A stretch of 64,000 bases of DNA from assembly GCF_900177515.1 (NCBI RefSeq), contig NZ_FXAK01000002.1:172001-236000 (forward strand), given 5' to 3'. Shown piece by piece: positions 56,975-64,000 of this stretch. The notes under the pieces are model-generated. The model was not told where the DNA came from. It ran no database searches and saw nothing but the letters and a program-made list of their open reading frames with translations. The first letter of the stretch is position 1, and each line of letters begins with the position of its first letter. The DNA comes from Azospirillum oryzae. GTDB lineage: Bacteria > Pseudomonadota > Alphaproteobacteria > Azospirillales > Azospirillaceae. The position numbers and the translations under genes are program-made.

Positions 56975-57700
56975 GTGCGGTCTGAGGACGCTCTTGCCAA
57001 CATAGACGTCGCGGTGCTTGCCGGCGGGCTGGGCACGCGCATCCGGGGCGTTCTGGGTGACACGCCGAAGGTCCTGGCCCCGATCGCGGGCCGCGCCTTC
57101 CTCGGCCATCTCCTGGATTACCTGTCGACCTACGGATCGCGCCGGGTGGTTCTGTGCCTCGGCCATCTGGCCGACCGGGTGACCGCGTGGCTCGCCCGCG
57201 GCGATTCCGCGGGCACCATCGACGTGGTCTGCCAGATCGAACCGCGCCCGCTCGGCACCGCGGGTGCGCTCGGCTATGTCCGCAAGGAGCTGCGCAGCAG
57301 CACCATACTGGTGGTGAACGGCGACACCTTCCTCGACGCCGACCTGCGGGCCTTCATCGCCTCGCACCGCCTGTCGGGCGCGGAGGCGTCAGTGCTGTGC
57401 GTGACGGTGGAGGACGCCTCCCGCTTCGTGCGGGTGGAGATCGGTCCCGACAGCCGCGTCCGCCGGTTCCTCGACAAGGCGCCGGGGGCTGGCACCATCA
57501 ACGCCGGCGTCTATCTGTTCTCCGCCGCCTTCCTCGACCGCTTCATCGCGGCCGGCGCGGTGTCGCTGGAACGCGACGTGCTGGAAAAGCTGCCGCCCGG
57601 CACGCTGAACGCCCATGTCGCCAAGGCGCGCTTCCTCGACATCGGCACGCCGGAAAGCCTTGCCACCGCCGCCAGCGTCATCGCCGGCCGCGAGTCCTGA
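56975..57700 (+). CDS. Sugar-phosphate nucleotidyltransferase (HddC/RfbA-like)
   Basis: A 241-residue cytoplasmic enzyme of the nucleotidyltransferase fold. The N-terminal signature VAVLAGGLGTRIRGVLGDTP, with PKVLAPIAGRAFLGHLLDYL, binds NTP and sugar phosphate. LGTAGALGYVRKEL and LVVNGDTFLDADL hold the substrate and metal Asp. It best resembles D-glycero-D-manno-heptose-1-phosphate guanylyltransferases (HddC) and related enzymes that make an NDP-sugar donor. The start is GTG at 56975 with AAAGGA seven bases upstream. It lies between the TPR-glycosyltransferases and pseG on the same strand, so it may supply the donor sugar they use. The exact nucleotide and sugar are not determined. Confidence 0.82.
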   Translation: MRSEDALANIDVAVLAGGLGTRIRGVLGDTPKVLAPIAGRAFLGHLLDYLSTYGSRRVVLCLGHLADRVTAWLARGDSAGTIDVVCQIEPRPLGTAGALGYVRKELRSSTILVVNGDTFLDADLRAFIASHRLSGAEASVLCVTVEDASRFVRVEIGPDSRVRRFLDKAPGAGTINAGVYLFSAAFLDRFIAAGAVSLERDVLEKLPPGTLNAHVAKARFLDIGTPESLATAASVIAGRES

Positions 57701-57872
57701 CGCGGAGGCTGGTCGGGAGTCACGGCGGCCGCAATTTACCCCCGCGTACGCGACCGTCTGCCACTGGACTCGCGCAAAGTGCCGGGCCAAGATGCGCACC
57801 GACTCGACACCATGCGCGGCAAGTGCCTGCGCCGGGGCCGGGCCGCCACGCCGATTTCTCCGGACCAGTGCC

Positions 57873-58967
57873 ATGGCCGTCATCCTCATCCGCGCCGACG
57901 CGTCGCCGACCATCGGCACCGGCCATGTCATGCGCTGCCTCGCCGTGGCCGAAGCGCTGCGCGACCAGGGTCACGAGGCGCTGTTCGCCGCCGTGGAATC
58001 CACTCCCGCCATCGACCGCCGGCTGTCGGCGGACGGTTTCCGCCATGTCTCCATCGCCGGGCCGGTGGGGCAGGCGGCGGATCTGGCCGCCACGCGGTCG
58101 CTCCTGCGGCGGGAGCATGGCACGGCCGTGATGCTCGACGGCTACCGCTTCGGCGAGGCCTACCGCGTCGGGTTGCAGGCGGCCGGCGCGCGGGTGCTGG
58201 CCTGGGACGATCTGGGCGACGGCACGCCGCTGCATGCCGACCTCGTCGTCAATGCCGCACCACAGGCGGCGGCCCTTCCCTATGAGGCGATGGCGCCCGG
58301 CGCCGTCCTGCTGCTCGGCCCCGGCTACGCCCCCTTGCGGCGGGAGGTGCGGCTGGCGGCGCAGGCGCCGCGGCGGACCATCGCCGACCGGCCGGTGCTG
58401 CTGGTCACCTTTGGCGGCTCCGACCCGCTCGGCCTGACCGGGCCGGTTCTGCAGGCGCTGGCGTTGAAACGGCCCGACGGCTGCCGCATCGTTGCCGTCG
58501 TCGGCGGCAGCAATCCCCAAGCAAACGTGGTGGCGGAGGAGGTGGCGGCGCTCGCCGCCGATGGCGTCACCGTGGAGATCGACTGCCCGCGGATGGGCGC
58601 GCTGATGGCCGACTGCGGTCTGGCGGTTTCGGCCGGCGGCGGCACCATGGGGGAACTTGCCGCGCTGGCGGTGCCGACCCTGCTGGTGGTCACCGCCGAC
58701 AATCAGGCGATGGCGAGCGGCGACGCCGCCGAACTCGGCTGGTGCACCGCCGTGGACGCCCGCGGCTGCGACCCCGCCAAGGCGGCGGCGGTCATCGCCG
58801 GGCGGGCGCTCGCCCTATGGTCCGACGTCGGGCAACGCCAGCGGATGCAGGATGCCGCCGCCGCGCTGCCGCTGGACGGCGACGGGGCGGTGCGCATCGC
58901 CAGCGCCCTGACCGGCCCGGCGCCCAAAGCCGGCAGCGCCGCCCGGCGGCGGACGGCGCTCGCCTGA
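57873..58967 (+). CDS. pseG: PseG-like UDP-sugar hydrolase (pseudaminic acid pathway)
   Basis: A 364-residue GT-B-fold protein resembling PseG/SpsG. PseG removes UDP from UDP-2,4-diacetamido-2,4,6-trideoxy-L-altrose on the way to pseudaminic acid, a nine-carbon sugar put on flagellins. The N-terminal IRADASPTIGTGHVMRCLAV contains the conserved GxGHxxR with the catalytic His. The C-domain has LLVTFGGSDPLGLTG and LAVSAGGGTMGELAALAVPT. It is somewhat longer than Campylobacter PseG. The other pse genes (pseB, C, H, F, I) are not in this window. The start at 57873 has a weak ribosome site. With the flanking nucleotidyltransferase it suggests a glycan island. Confidence 0.8.
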   Translation: MAVILIRADASPTIGTGHVMRCLAVAEALRDQGHEALFAAVESTPAIDRRLSADGFRHVSIAGPVGQAADLAATRSLLRREHGTAVMLDGYRFGEAYRVGLQAAGARVLAWDDLGDGTPLHADLVVNAAPQAAALPYEAMAPGAVLLLGPGYAPLRREVRLAAQAPRRTIADRPVLLVTFGGSDPLGLTGPVLQALALKRPDGCRIVAVVGGSNPQANVVAEEVAALAADGVTVEIDCPRMGALMADCGLAVSAGGGTMGELAALAVPTLLVVTADNQAMASGDAAELGWCTAVDARGCDPAKAAAVIAGRALALWSDVGQRQRMQDAAAALPLDGDGAVRIASALTGPAPKAGSAARRRTALA

Positions 58968-58981
58968 TCCTGCCGTTCCCG

Positions 58982-59491
58982 TCAGCTGACCACGCGCCAC
59001 GTGCCGTCCGCCTGCTGACAGGCGGTGCCGAAGCCCTGCTGGGTGCGGCCCTGGACCACGATGGTGGTCTGGTATTCGCGGCAGAGCTGGCCCTGCGGCC
59101 CGGTGCCCTCGCGCACCGGCGTGTAGCTGCCGTAATTGCCGGTTTCCGGGTTGTTCCAGCGGATGGTGCTGCCGGTCGGCGCGCTGTAGGCGTTGACCGC
59201 CGCCTGCTGGGCATAATTCTGGTCGGCGCGGTCGAGGGAGGCGCCGGCCGCATTGCCCAACGCCGCACCCAGCAGCGTGCCGACGCCCACCGCTACCAGC
59301 TTGCCGCTGCCGCCGCCGAAGCGCGAGCCGGCCAGGCCGCCGACCACGCCACCCAGAACGGTGCCGGCCGTCTGCTTGTTGGCGCTGACGCCGCCATAGG
59401 AATCGCCGTAGCCCGGCTGGGCGCAGCCGGCAAGCGGGGCCGCGAGCAGGCTGGCGGACAGCGCGGCGGCGAGGAAGGGGCTGGCTTTCAT
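58982..59491 (-). CDS. Glycine-zipper outer-membrane lipoprotein (17-kDa antigen-like)
   Basis: A 169-residue lipoprotein. The signal peptide ends with the lipobox LAGC (cysteine at about residue 23), so the mature N-terminus is lipid-modified. Residues about 40-85 form a glycine zipper (AGTVLGGVVGGLAGSRFGGG, then VGVGTLLGAALGNAAGASLD), as in the Rickettsia 17-kDa surface antigen family. The C-terminal part (CREYQTTIVVQGRTQQGFG, then TACQQADGTWRVV) with its two cysteines is also typical of that family. It is convergent with pseG, ending 14 bp from it. The start at 59491 gives a proper signal peptide. The likely location is the inner face of the outer membrane; the role is structural or unknown. 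Confidence 0.88.
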   Translation of the reverse strand: MKASPFLAAALSASLLAAPLAGCAQPGYGDSYGGVSANKQTAGTVLGGVVGGLAGSRFGGGSGKLVAVGVGTLLGAALGNAAGASLDRADQNYAQQAAVNAYSAPTGSTIRWNNPETGNYGSYTPVREGTGPQGQLCREYQTTIVVQGRTQQGFGTACQQADGTWRVVS

Positions 59492-59671
59492 GGTGGCTCT
59501 CGTCCTGTTGGGTCCTGTTTGGATCGGCACGAAACAGTTCGTTCCTGACGCCATCAACATGGCTGACCCGCATCTTATTCCCGGTGCGTGACGCGGTGCC
59601 TCGCTTGCCCCTATGATCGTGCCAACGGTTCCACAAAGGAATCGACGACAAGCCCTTGGGAGGGAACGAAC

Positions 59672-61288
59672 ATGCTGCCCAACGCGGACAGCTGGGAAGG
59701 GGTATCCCGCGCCTTCGCCTGGCGCGTGCCCGACCGCTACAACATCGGCGTCGACGTCTGCGACCGCTGGGCCGAGACGGACCCCGGCCGCATCGCCCTG
59801 ATCCACAAGCGGCGCGACGGCGGAACCGAGGAATACCGGTTCGCCGACATCCGCGCCCTGTCCAACCGCTTCGCTAATGCGCTGGCGGCCCAAGGCGTCG
59901 CGCGCGGCGACCGGGTCGGCATCCTGCTGCCCCAGGCGCCGGAGACCGCGATCAGCCATGTCGCGGTCTACAAGATGGGCGGCATCGCCGTGCCGCTGTT
60001 CTCGCTGTTCGGGGTGGAGGCGCTGGAATATCGGCTGGCCAACTGCGGCGCCCGCGCCGTGGTCACCGACGCCGCCGGAGCCGCCAAGATCGCCCAGATC
60101 CGCGACCGGCTGCCGGAACTGCGCGCAGTCTTCCGCATCGACGGGTCGGGTCCCGGCTGCCTGGATTGGCATGGGCTGTGCGACGCGGCGTCCGACAGCT
60201 TCACCCCGGCCGACACCGGGCCGGACGATCCGGCGCTGATCATCTATACCTCCGGCACCACCGGCCAGCCCAAGGGCGCGCTGCATGCGCATCGGGTGCT
60301 GCTGGGCCATCTGCCGGGCGTGGAGATGTCGCACGACCTGTTCCCGCAGCCGGGCGACCGCATCTGGACGCCGGCCGACTGGGCGTGGATCGGCGGCTTG
60401 CTCGACGTGCTGCTGCCGGCCTGGCACCATGGGGTGACGGTGGTTTCCCACCGCTTCGAGAAATTCGACGCGGAAGCTGCCTTCGCTTTGCTGGCCGAAT
60501 TCCAGGTGCGCAACGCCTTCCTGCCGCCGACGGCACTGAAGATGATGCGGGCGGTGAAGAACCCGCGGGCGCGCCATCGCATCGACATGCGCTCCGTCGC
60601 CAGCGGCGGCGAGACGCTGGGCGCCGGGCTGCTCGACTGGGGGCGCGAGACCTTCGGCGTGACGATCAACGAGTTCTACGGCCAGACCGAATGCAACATG
60701 ATCGTCTCCTCGGCCGCGACGCTGATGGCGCCGAAGCCCGGCATCATGGGACGTCCGGTCCCCGGCCATGACGTGGCTGTGATCGACGGGCAGGGCAACC
60801 GGCTGCCGCCGGGGCAACTCGGCCTGATCGCCGTGCATCGGCCGGACCCGGTGATGTTCCTCGGTTATTGGAACAACCCGGACGCCACCGCGGCGAAATT
60901 CATCGACGACTGGCTGGTTACCGGCGACCAGGGAGAGCTGGACGAGGACGGCTATATCCGCTTCGTCGGGCGGGACGACGACGTCATCACCTCGGCCGGT
61001 TACCGCATCGGCCCCGGCGAGATCGAGGATTGCCTGATCGGCCATCCCGCCGTCCGCATGGCGGCGGTGGTCGGCGTGCCCGACCCGTTGCGCACGGAGA
61101 TCGTCAAGGCCTTCATCGTCCTGCAGGAGGGGGTGACGCCGGACGACGCGCTGGTCGCCTCGATCCAGGAGCATGTAAAGACCCGGCTGGCCGCCCACGA
61201 ATATCCGCGCTCGATCGAATTTCTTGAAAGCCTGCCCATGACCACCACCGGCAAGATCATTCGCCGGGAGTTGAGGAATCGCTCGTAA
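59672..61288 (+). CDS. AMP-forming acyl-CoA synthetase
   Basis: A 538-residue ANL enzyme. Motifs: ALIIYTSGTTGQPKGALHAH (P-loop), INEFYGQTECNMIVSSAATL, WLVTGDQGELDEDGYIRFVG, DDVITSAGYRIGPGEIEDCL and MTTTGKIIRREL (catalytic Lys). The middle motif DWAWIGGLLDVLLPAW is typical of the acetyl-CoA-synthetase/medium-chain branch (ACSM-like), distinct from the ligase at 24.5 kb. The start at 59672 has GGGAGGG ahead of it. The TauE-family gene follows 4 bp after its stop. It probably activates a short or medium-chain acid; no dehydrogenase or hydratase adjoins it. Confidence 0.9.
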   Translation: MLPNADSWEGVSRAFAWRVPDRYNIGVDVCDRWAETDPGRIALIHKRRDGGTEEYRFADIRALSNRFANALAAQGVARGDRVGILLPQAPETAISHVAVYKMGGIAVPLFSLFGVEALEYRLANCGARAVVTDAAGAAKIAQIRDRLPELRAVFRIDGSGPGCLDWHGLCDAASDSFTPADTGPDDPALIIYTSGTTGQPKGALHAHRVLLGHLPGVEMSHDLFPQPGDRIWTPADWAWIGGLLDVLLPAWHHGVTVVSHRFEKFDAEAAFALLAEFQVRNAFLPPTALKMMRAVKNPRARHRIDMRSVASGGETLGAGLLDWGRETFGVTINEFYGQTECNMIVSSAATLMAPKPGIMGRPVPGHDVAVIDGQGNRLPPGQLGLIAVHRPDPVMFLGYWNNPDATAAKFIDDWLVTGDQGELDEDGYIRFVGRDDDVITSAGYRIGPGEIEDCLIGHPAVRMAAVVGVPDPLRTEIVKAFIVLQEGVTPDDALVASIQEHVKTRLAAHEYPRSIEFLESLPMTTTGKIIRRELRNRS

Positions 61289-61292
61289 TATC

Positions 61293-62030
61293 ATGATCGA
61301 ATTAATTTTATTGGCTGCGGCCTTTCTGGCCGGAGCGATGAATGCCGTTGCCGGCGGGGGAAGTTTCCTGACCCTGCCGGCCCTGATCTACGCCGGGGTG
61401 CCGCCGGTCGCCGCCAACGCCACCGGCACGGTCGCCCTGCTGCCCGGCTATGCCAGCGGCGTCTATGGCTACCGCCAGGACCTGACGCCGGTCGGCACGC
61501 TCGGCCTGCCGCTGCTGTCGGCGGTCAGTCTTGTCGGCGGGCTGGCCGGGGCCGGGCTGCTGCTGGTGACGCCGGATTCGGTGTTCCGTGGCATCGTGCC
61601 CTGGCTCCTGCTGCTGGCCACGGGTCTGTTCGCCTTCGGTAACATGCTGGCGCAGCGGCTGCGCAGCCTGGGCCTGCACGGCAACGGAGCAATGCTGGGC
61701 ACGCTGTTCGCCGTCTCGGTCTATGGCGGCTATTTCAACGGCGGGCTCGGCATCCTGCTGCTGGCGCAGTTGAGCCTGTTCGGCATGACCGACCTGAATG
61801 CCATGAACGGGCTGAAGAACCTGTTCTCCGCCGTGCTGACCGCCATCGCCGTGGTGGCTTACGCCGCCGGCGGGGCGGTGGAATGGCCGAAGGCGCTGCT
61901 GATGGTGGTGGCCGCGGTCGCCGGCGGCTATGTCGGCGCCCGGCTGGGCCGCAAGATCCCCAAGCCGATCCTGCGCGCCGGCATCATCGCCGTCGGGCTG
62001 GTGATGAGTGCGGTGTTCTTCCTGAAATGA
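61293..62030 (+). CDS. TauE/SafE family membrane transporter (YfcA-like)
   Basis: A 245-residue inner-membrane protein with about eight hydrophobic segments. The family signature near the start is AGAMNAVAGGGSFLTLPALI, followed by AANATGTVALLPGY. The internal repeat has NGGLGILLLAQLSLFGMTDL and MNGLKNLF. Family members export or import sulfonates, sulfite or small organic acids. The gene follows the acyl-CoA synthetase gene by 4 bp, so they are co-transcribed; an acid activated by the synthetase is one candidate substrate. Family secure, substrate not. Confidence 0.9.
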   Translation: MIELILLAAAFLAGAMNAVAGGGSFLTLPALIYAGVPPVAANATGTVALLPGYASGVYGYRQDLTPVGTLGLPLLSAVSLVGGLAGAGLLLVTPDSVFRGIVPWLLLLATGLFAFGNMLAQRLRSLGLHGNGAMLGTLFAVSVYGGYFNGGLGILLLAQLSLFGMTDLNAMNGLKNLFSAVLTAIAVVAYAAGGAVEWPKALLMVVAAVAGGYVGARLGRKIPKPILRAGIIAVGLVMSAVFFLK

Positions 62031-62072
62031 TCGCGCTATAGAGGGCGCTCCCCGTCTTTTGGATCTGCCGCC

Positions 62073-62777
62073 ATGCTGACCGTATCCGATCTCGACCTGT
62101 ATTATGGCGATGCCCAGGCGCTCGACGGCGTCACGCTGCAGGTGGCGGCGGGGCAGACCACCGCCATCGTCGGCGCCAACGGGGCCGGCAAGACCTCGCT
62201 GATCCGCGCCATCTCCGGCATCCTGAAGCCGGCACGGGGCAGCATCCGCTTCAAGGACCGCGAGATCGCCGGCCTGCCTAGCCATGTCGTCTGCGACCTC
62301 GGCATCGGGCAGGTGGCGGAGGGGCGGCAGATCTTCCCGACGTTGAGCGTGCGGGAGAATCTGGAGATGGGCGCCGTCATCCCGCGTGCCCGGTCCAGCG
62401 CGCGCCAGACCTATGACCGGGTGCTGGCCCTGTTCCCCCGCCTGCGCGAAAGACTGGACCAGGCGGCCGGCACCCTGTCCGGCGGCGAGCAGCAGATGCT
62501 GGCGATCGGCCGCTGCCTGATGGGCAAGCCGGACCTCATCATGTTTGACGAGCCGTCGCTCGGCCTGTCGCCGGCCCTGGTGCAGGAGCTGTTCCGCATC
62601 ATCCGTTCCCTGGCGGCCGAGGGCATGACGATCATTCTGGTCGAACAGAATGTCGCCGCCTCCCTGCGCATCGCCCAGGCGGCCTATGTGCTCGAAAACG
62701 GCCGGGTGGTGCTGTCGGGCACCGGGGAGGCGCTGCTGGCCGACCCGGCGGTGAAGCAGGCCTATCTGGGGCTGTGA
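62073..62777 (+). CDS. Orphan LivF-type ABC ATP-binding protein
   Basis: A 234-residue ATPase with Walker A (GANGAGKTSLIRAISG), the LivF-type Q-loop segment (IGQVAEGRQIFPTLSVRENL), signature (LSGGEQQMLAIGRCLM), Walker B (LIMFDEPSLGLSPALV) and H-loop region (IILVEQNVAASLRIAQ). By sequence it belongs with LivF, yet no LivG, H, M or K gene adjoins it. The upstream neighbour is a TauE-type transporter gene and the downstream neighbour a NitT/TauT-type binding protein gene, a different ABC family. It may serve a Liv transporter encoded elsewhere, such as the 26-31 kb set. The gap of 42 bp after the TauE gene allows co-transcription. Confidence 0.88.
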   Translation: MLTVSDLDLYYGDAQALDGVTLQVAAGQTTAIVGANGAGKTSLIRAISGILKPARGSIRFKDREIAGLPSHVVCDLGIGQVAEGRQIFPTLSVRENLEMGAVIPRARSSARQTYDRVLALFPRLRERLDQAAGTLSGGEQQMLAIGRCLMGKPDLIMFDEPSLGLSPALVQELFRIIRSLAAEGMTIILVEQNVAASLRIAQAAYVLENGRVVLSGTGEALLADPAVKQAYLGL

Positions 62778-62886
62778 TCCGGAAACCCTCCGGCTGGCGA
62801 TACCCCCCTTATCCTCCTATCGTTGAATATACGAACCATCTACAGTCCCCCTAAGCTGGCAGTCCAAGAATAAGCGGACGGGGATC

Positions 62887-63882
62887 ATGGCGGCAGGCTG
62901 CACCAGGCGAACGACATTGCTGGCGGCCGGCGCGCTGCTGGCATCGGCGACGCTCCGGCACGCGGTGGCTGCCGACCGGCCCGTCGTCCGCGCCGGGGTT
63001 TTGAAGTTCGGCACGGTCAGCTGGGAACTCGACACCGTCCGCGCCAACGGCTTCGACCGCCAAGCCGGCATCGACCTGCAACTGGTGGAACTGGCCGGCA
63101 ACCCCGCCACCCAGGTCGCGCTCCAGGCCGGCGGGGTGGAGATCATCGTTTCCGACTGGCTGTGGGTGTCGCGGATGCGCAGCAAGGGGGAGGCGCTGTG
63201 CTTCATCCCCTATTCGACCGCCCTCGGCGCGCTGGTGGTTCCGGCCCAATCCGCCATCGCCGGGATCGGCGACCTGCGGGGCAAGCGCATCGGGGTGGCC
63301 GGCAGCCCGCTCGACAAGAGCTGGCTTTTGCTGAAGGCCCTGGCCGCCGACCGGCACGGGCTGTCGCTCGACCGCGATGCGCAACCCTTCTTCGCCGCAC
63401 CGCCGCTGCTGAACAGCAAGATCGCCGACGGCGACCTGGACGCCGTGCTGACCTTCTGGCCCTTCGCCGCCCGGCTGGAGGCGAAGGGCATGCGCGTGAC
63501 CATGACCGTGTCCGACATGCTGGAGGCGCTGGGCCAGCCGGCGACGGTGCCCTCCATCGGCTATGTCTTCCGCGAGGAATGGGCGCGCGCCAACCCGGCC
63601 GCCCTCGCCGGATTCCAGGCAGCGACCAACAAGGCGAAGACCCTGCTGGCGGACTCCGACGCCGCCTGGGACCGGCTCGCCCCGCTGATGCAGGCGGAGG
63701 ATGACGCCACCTTCCGCACCCTGCGCGACCGCTACCGTGACGGCATCCCGCGCCGCTGGACCGAGGAGGAGCGGGCAGGGGCGGCGAAGCTCTATGCGCT
63801 GCTGGCGCGGCTGGGCGGGCGGGAACTGGTCGGCGACGCGCCCGCCATCGCCCCCGGCACCTTCTGGACCGGCGGGGCCTGA
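62887..63882 (+). CDS. ABC transporter substrate-binding protein, NitT/TauT (NMT1-like) type
   Basis: A 331-residue periplasmic binding protein with an N-terminal signal (CTRRTTLLAAGALLASATLR) carrying twin arginines, possibly Tat-dependent. The mature part has the type II periplasmic fold of SsuA/TauA/ThiY proteins: AGVLKFGTVSWELDTVRANG, LRGKRIGVAGSPLDKSWLLL and IADGDLDAVLTFWPFAARLE. A permease gene begins four bases after its stop, giving the usual binding protein-permease order. The ligand (aliphatic sulfonate, nitrate, pyrimidine precursor or other) cannot be determined; the usual partner ATPase would lie beyond the window. Confidence 0.85.
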   Translation: MAAGCTRRTTLLAAGALLASATLRHAVAADRPVVRAGVLKFGTVSWELDTVRANGFDRQAGIDLQLVELAGNPATQVALQAGGVEIIVSDWLWVSRMRSKGEALCFIPYSTALGALVVPAQSAIAGIGDLRGKRIGVAGSPLDKSWLLLKALAADRHGLSLDRDAQPFFAAPPLLNSKIADGDLDAVLTFWPFAARLEAKGMRVTMTVSDMLEALGQPATVPSIGYVFREEWARANPAALAGFQAATNKAKTLLADSDAAWDRLAPLMQAEDDATFRTLRDRYRDGIPRRWTEEERAGAAKLYALLARLGGRELVGDAPAIAPGTFWTGGA

Positions 63883-63885
63883 CCG

Positions 63886-64000
63886 GTGCGCCGCGCCCTT
63901 ATGCCCGCCCTGATGCCTGTTGCGTCGATCCTGCTGCTGCTGGCGCTGTGGCAGGGCGCGGCACTGTCCATCGGTGGGCGCCTGCTGCCGGGACCGCTCG
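63886..64000 (+). CDS. ABC transporter permease, N-terminal fragment
   Basis: The first 38 codons of a membrane protein cut by the window end. The start is GTG at 63886 (an in-frame ATG at 63901 is also possible). The hydrophobic stretch SILLLLALWQGAAL followed by GGRLLPGPL is the usual beginning of SsuC/TauC-type permeases. It directly follows the NitT/TauT-type binding protein gene. Confidence 0.7.
   Translation, partial: MRRALMPALMPVASILLLLALWQGAALSIGGRLLPGPL

Noticed and set aside
59492-61294. Upstream extension of the lipoprotein frame on the minus strand
   Set aside because: It runs antisense through the acyl-CoA synthetase gene. The lipoprotein signal peptide clearly begins at 59491.

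Overview
The window is a gene-dense, GC-rich alphaproteobacterial segment with few intergenic gaps, frequent 1-4 bp start/stop overlaps and many long antisense shadow ORFs. The gene set (DctBD-controlled dctA, MaeB, large hook proteins, TPR-glycosyltransferases with PseG, several acyl-CoA and Liv-type transport genes, a DUF1491 protein, trehalose enzymes) suggests a motile, environmental or plant-associated Rhodospirillales bacterium, most like Azospirillum. That placement is inferred from gene content; there is no rRNA or tRNA in the window.

Layout. 1-6000: tail of a PP2C phosphatase convergent with a membrane-anchored pseudokinase carrying a DUF4384-like tail; a GH13 alpha-glucosidase; an orphan TRAP solute-binding protein; a lower-GC patch with a DUF305 membrane protein. 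6.1-14.0 kb (minus): flgE, flgK and flgL, with a clear sigma-54 promoter before flgE and a TPR-glycosyltransferase upstream. FlgE and FlgL share an unusual tandem repeat module. 14.1-22.0 kb: DUF1491; a histidine kinase overlapping a 5'-nucleotidase-like protein that has lost its metal-site motifs; then an acetyltransferase / ATP-grasp / phosphoesterase cluster. 22.3-23.0 kb: a glutathione transferase.

23.3-31.9 kb (plus): a nine-gene unit of acyl-CoA dehydrogenase, acyl-CoA ligase, LivK-H-M-G-F transporter, hotdog thioesterase and enoyl-CoA hydratase. It looks like uptake, CoA activation and beta-oxidation of one carboxylic acid. 31.9-33.6 kb: a small protein, a stand-alone receiver domain and a Ser/Gly-rich exported protein. 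33.6-42.0 kb (minus): treY plus a 1872-residue fusion of maltokinase-like, TreZ and MalQ domains, together linking trehalose and alpha-glucan metabolism. 42.2-50.5 kb: two small proteins, dctBD divergent from dctA with a complete DctD/sigma-54 control region, and maeB, a coherent C4-dicarboxylate uptake-and-use block.

50.7-59.0 kb (plus): two TPR-glycosyltransferase genes (the second a double-length fusion whose linker is a translated copy of the local palindromic repeat), a sugar nucleotidyltransferase and PseG. This is a probable surface or flagellar glycosylation island. 59.0-64.0 kb: a glycine-zipper lipoprotein (minus), an acyl-CoA synthetase, a TauE/SafE transporter, an orphan LivF ATPase, and the start of a NitT/TauT-type ABC transporter cut by the window end. 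Relatives of one GC-rich palindromic repeat occur at about 22.2, 27.3, 50.6 and 55.1 kb.
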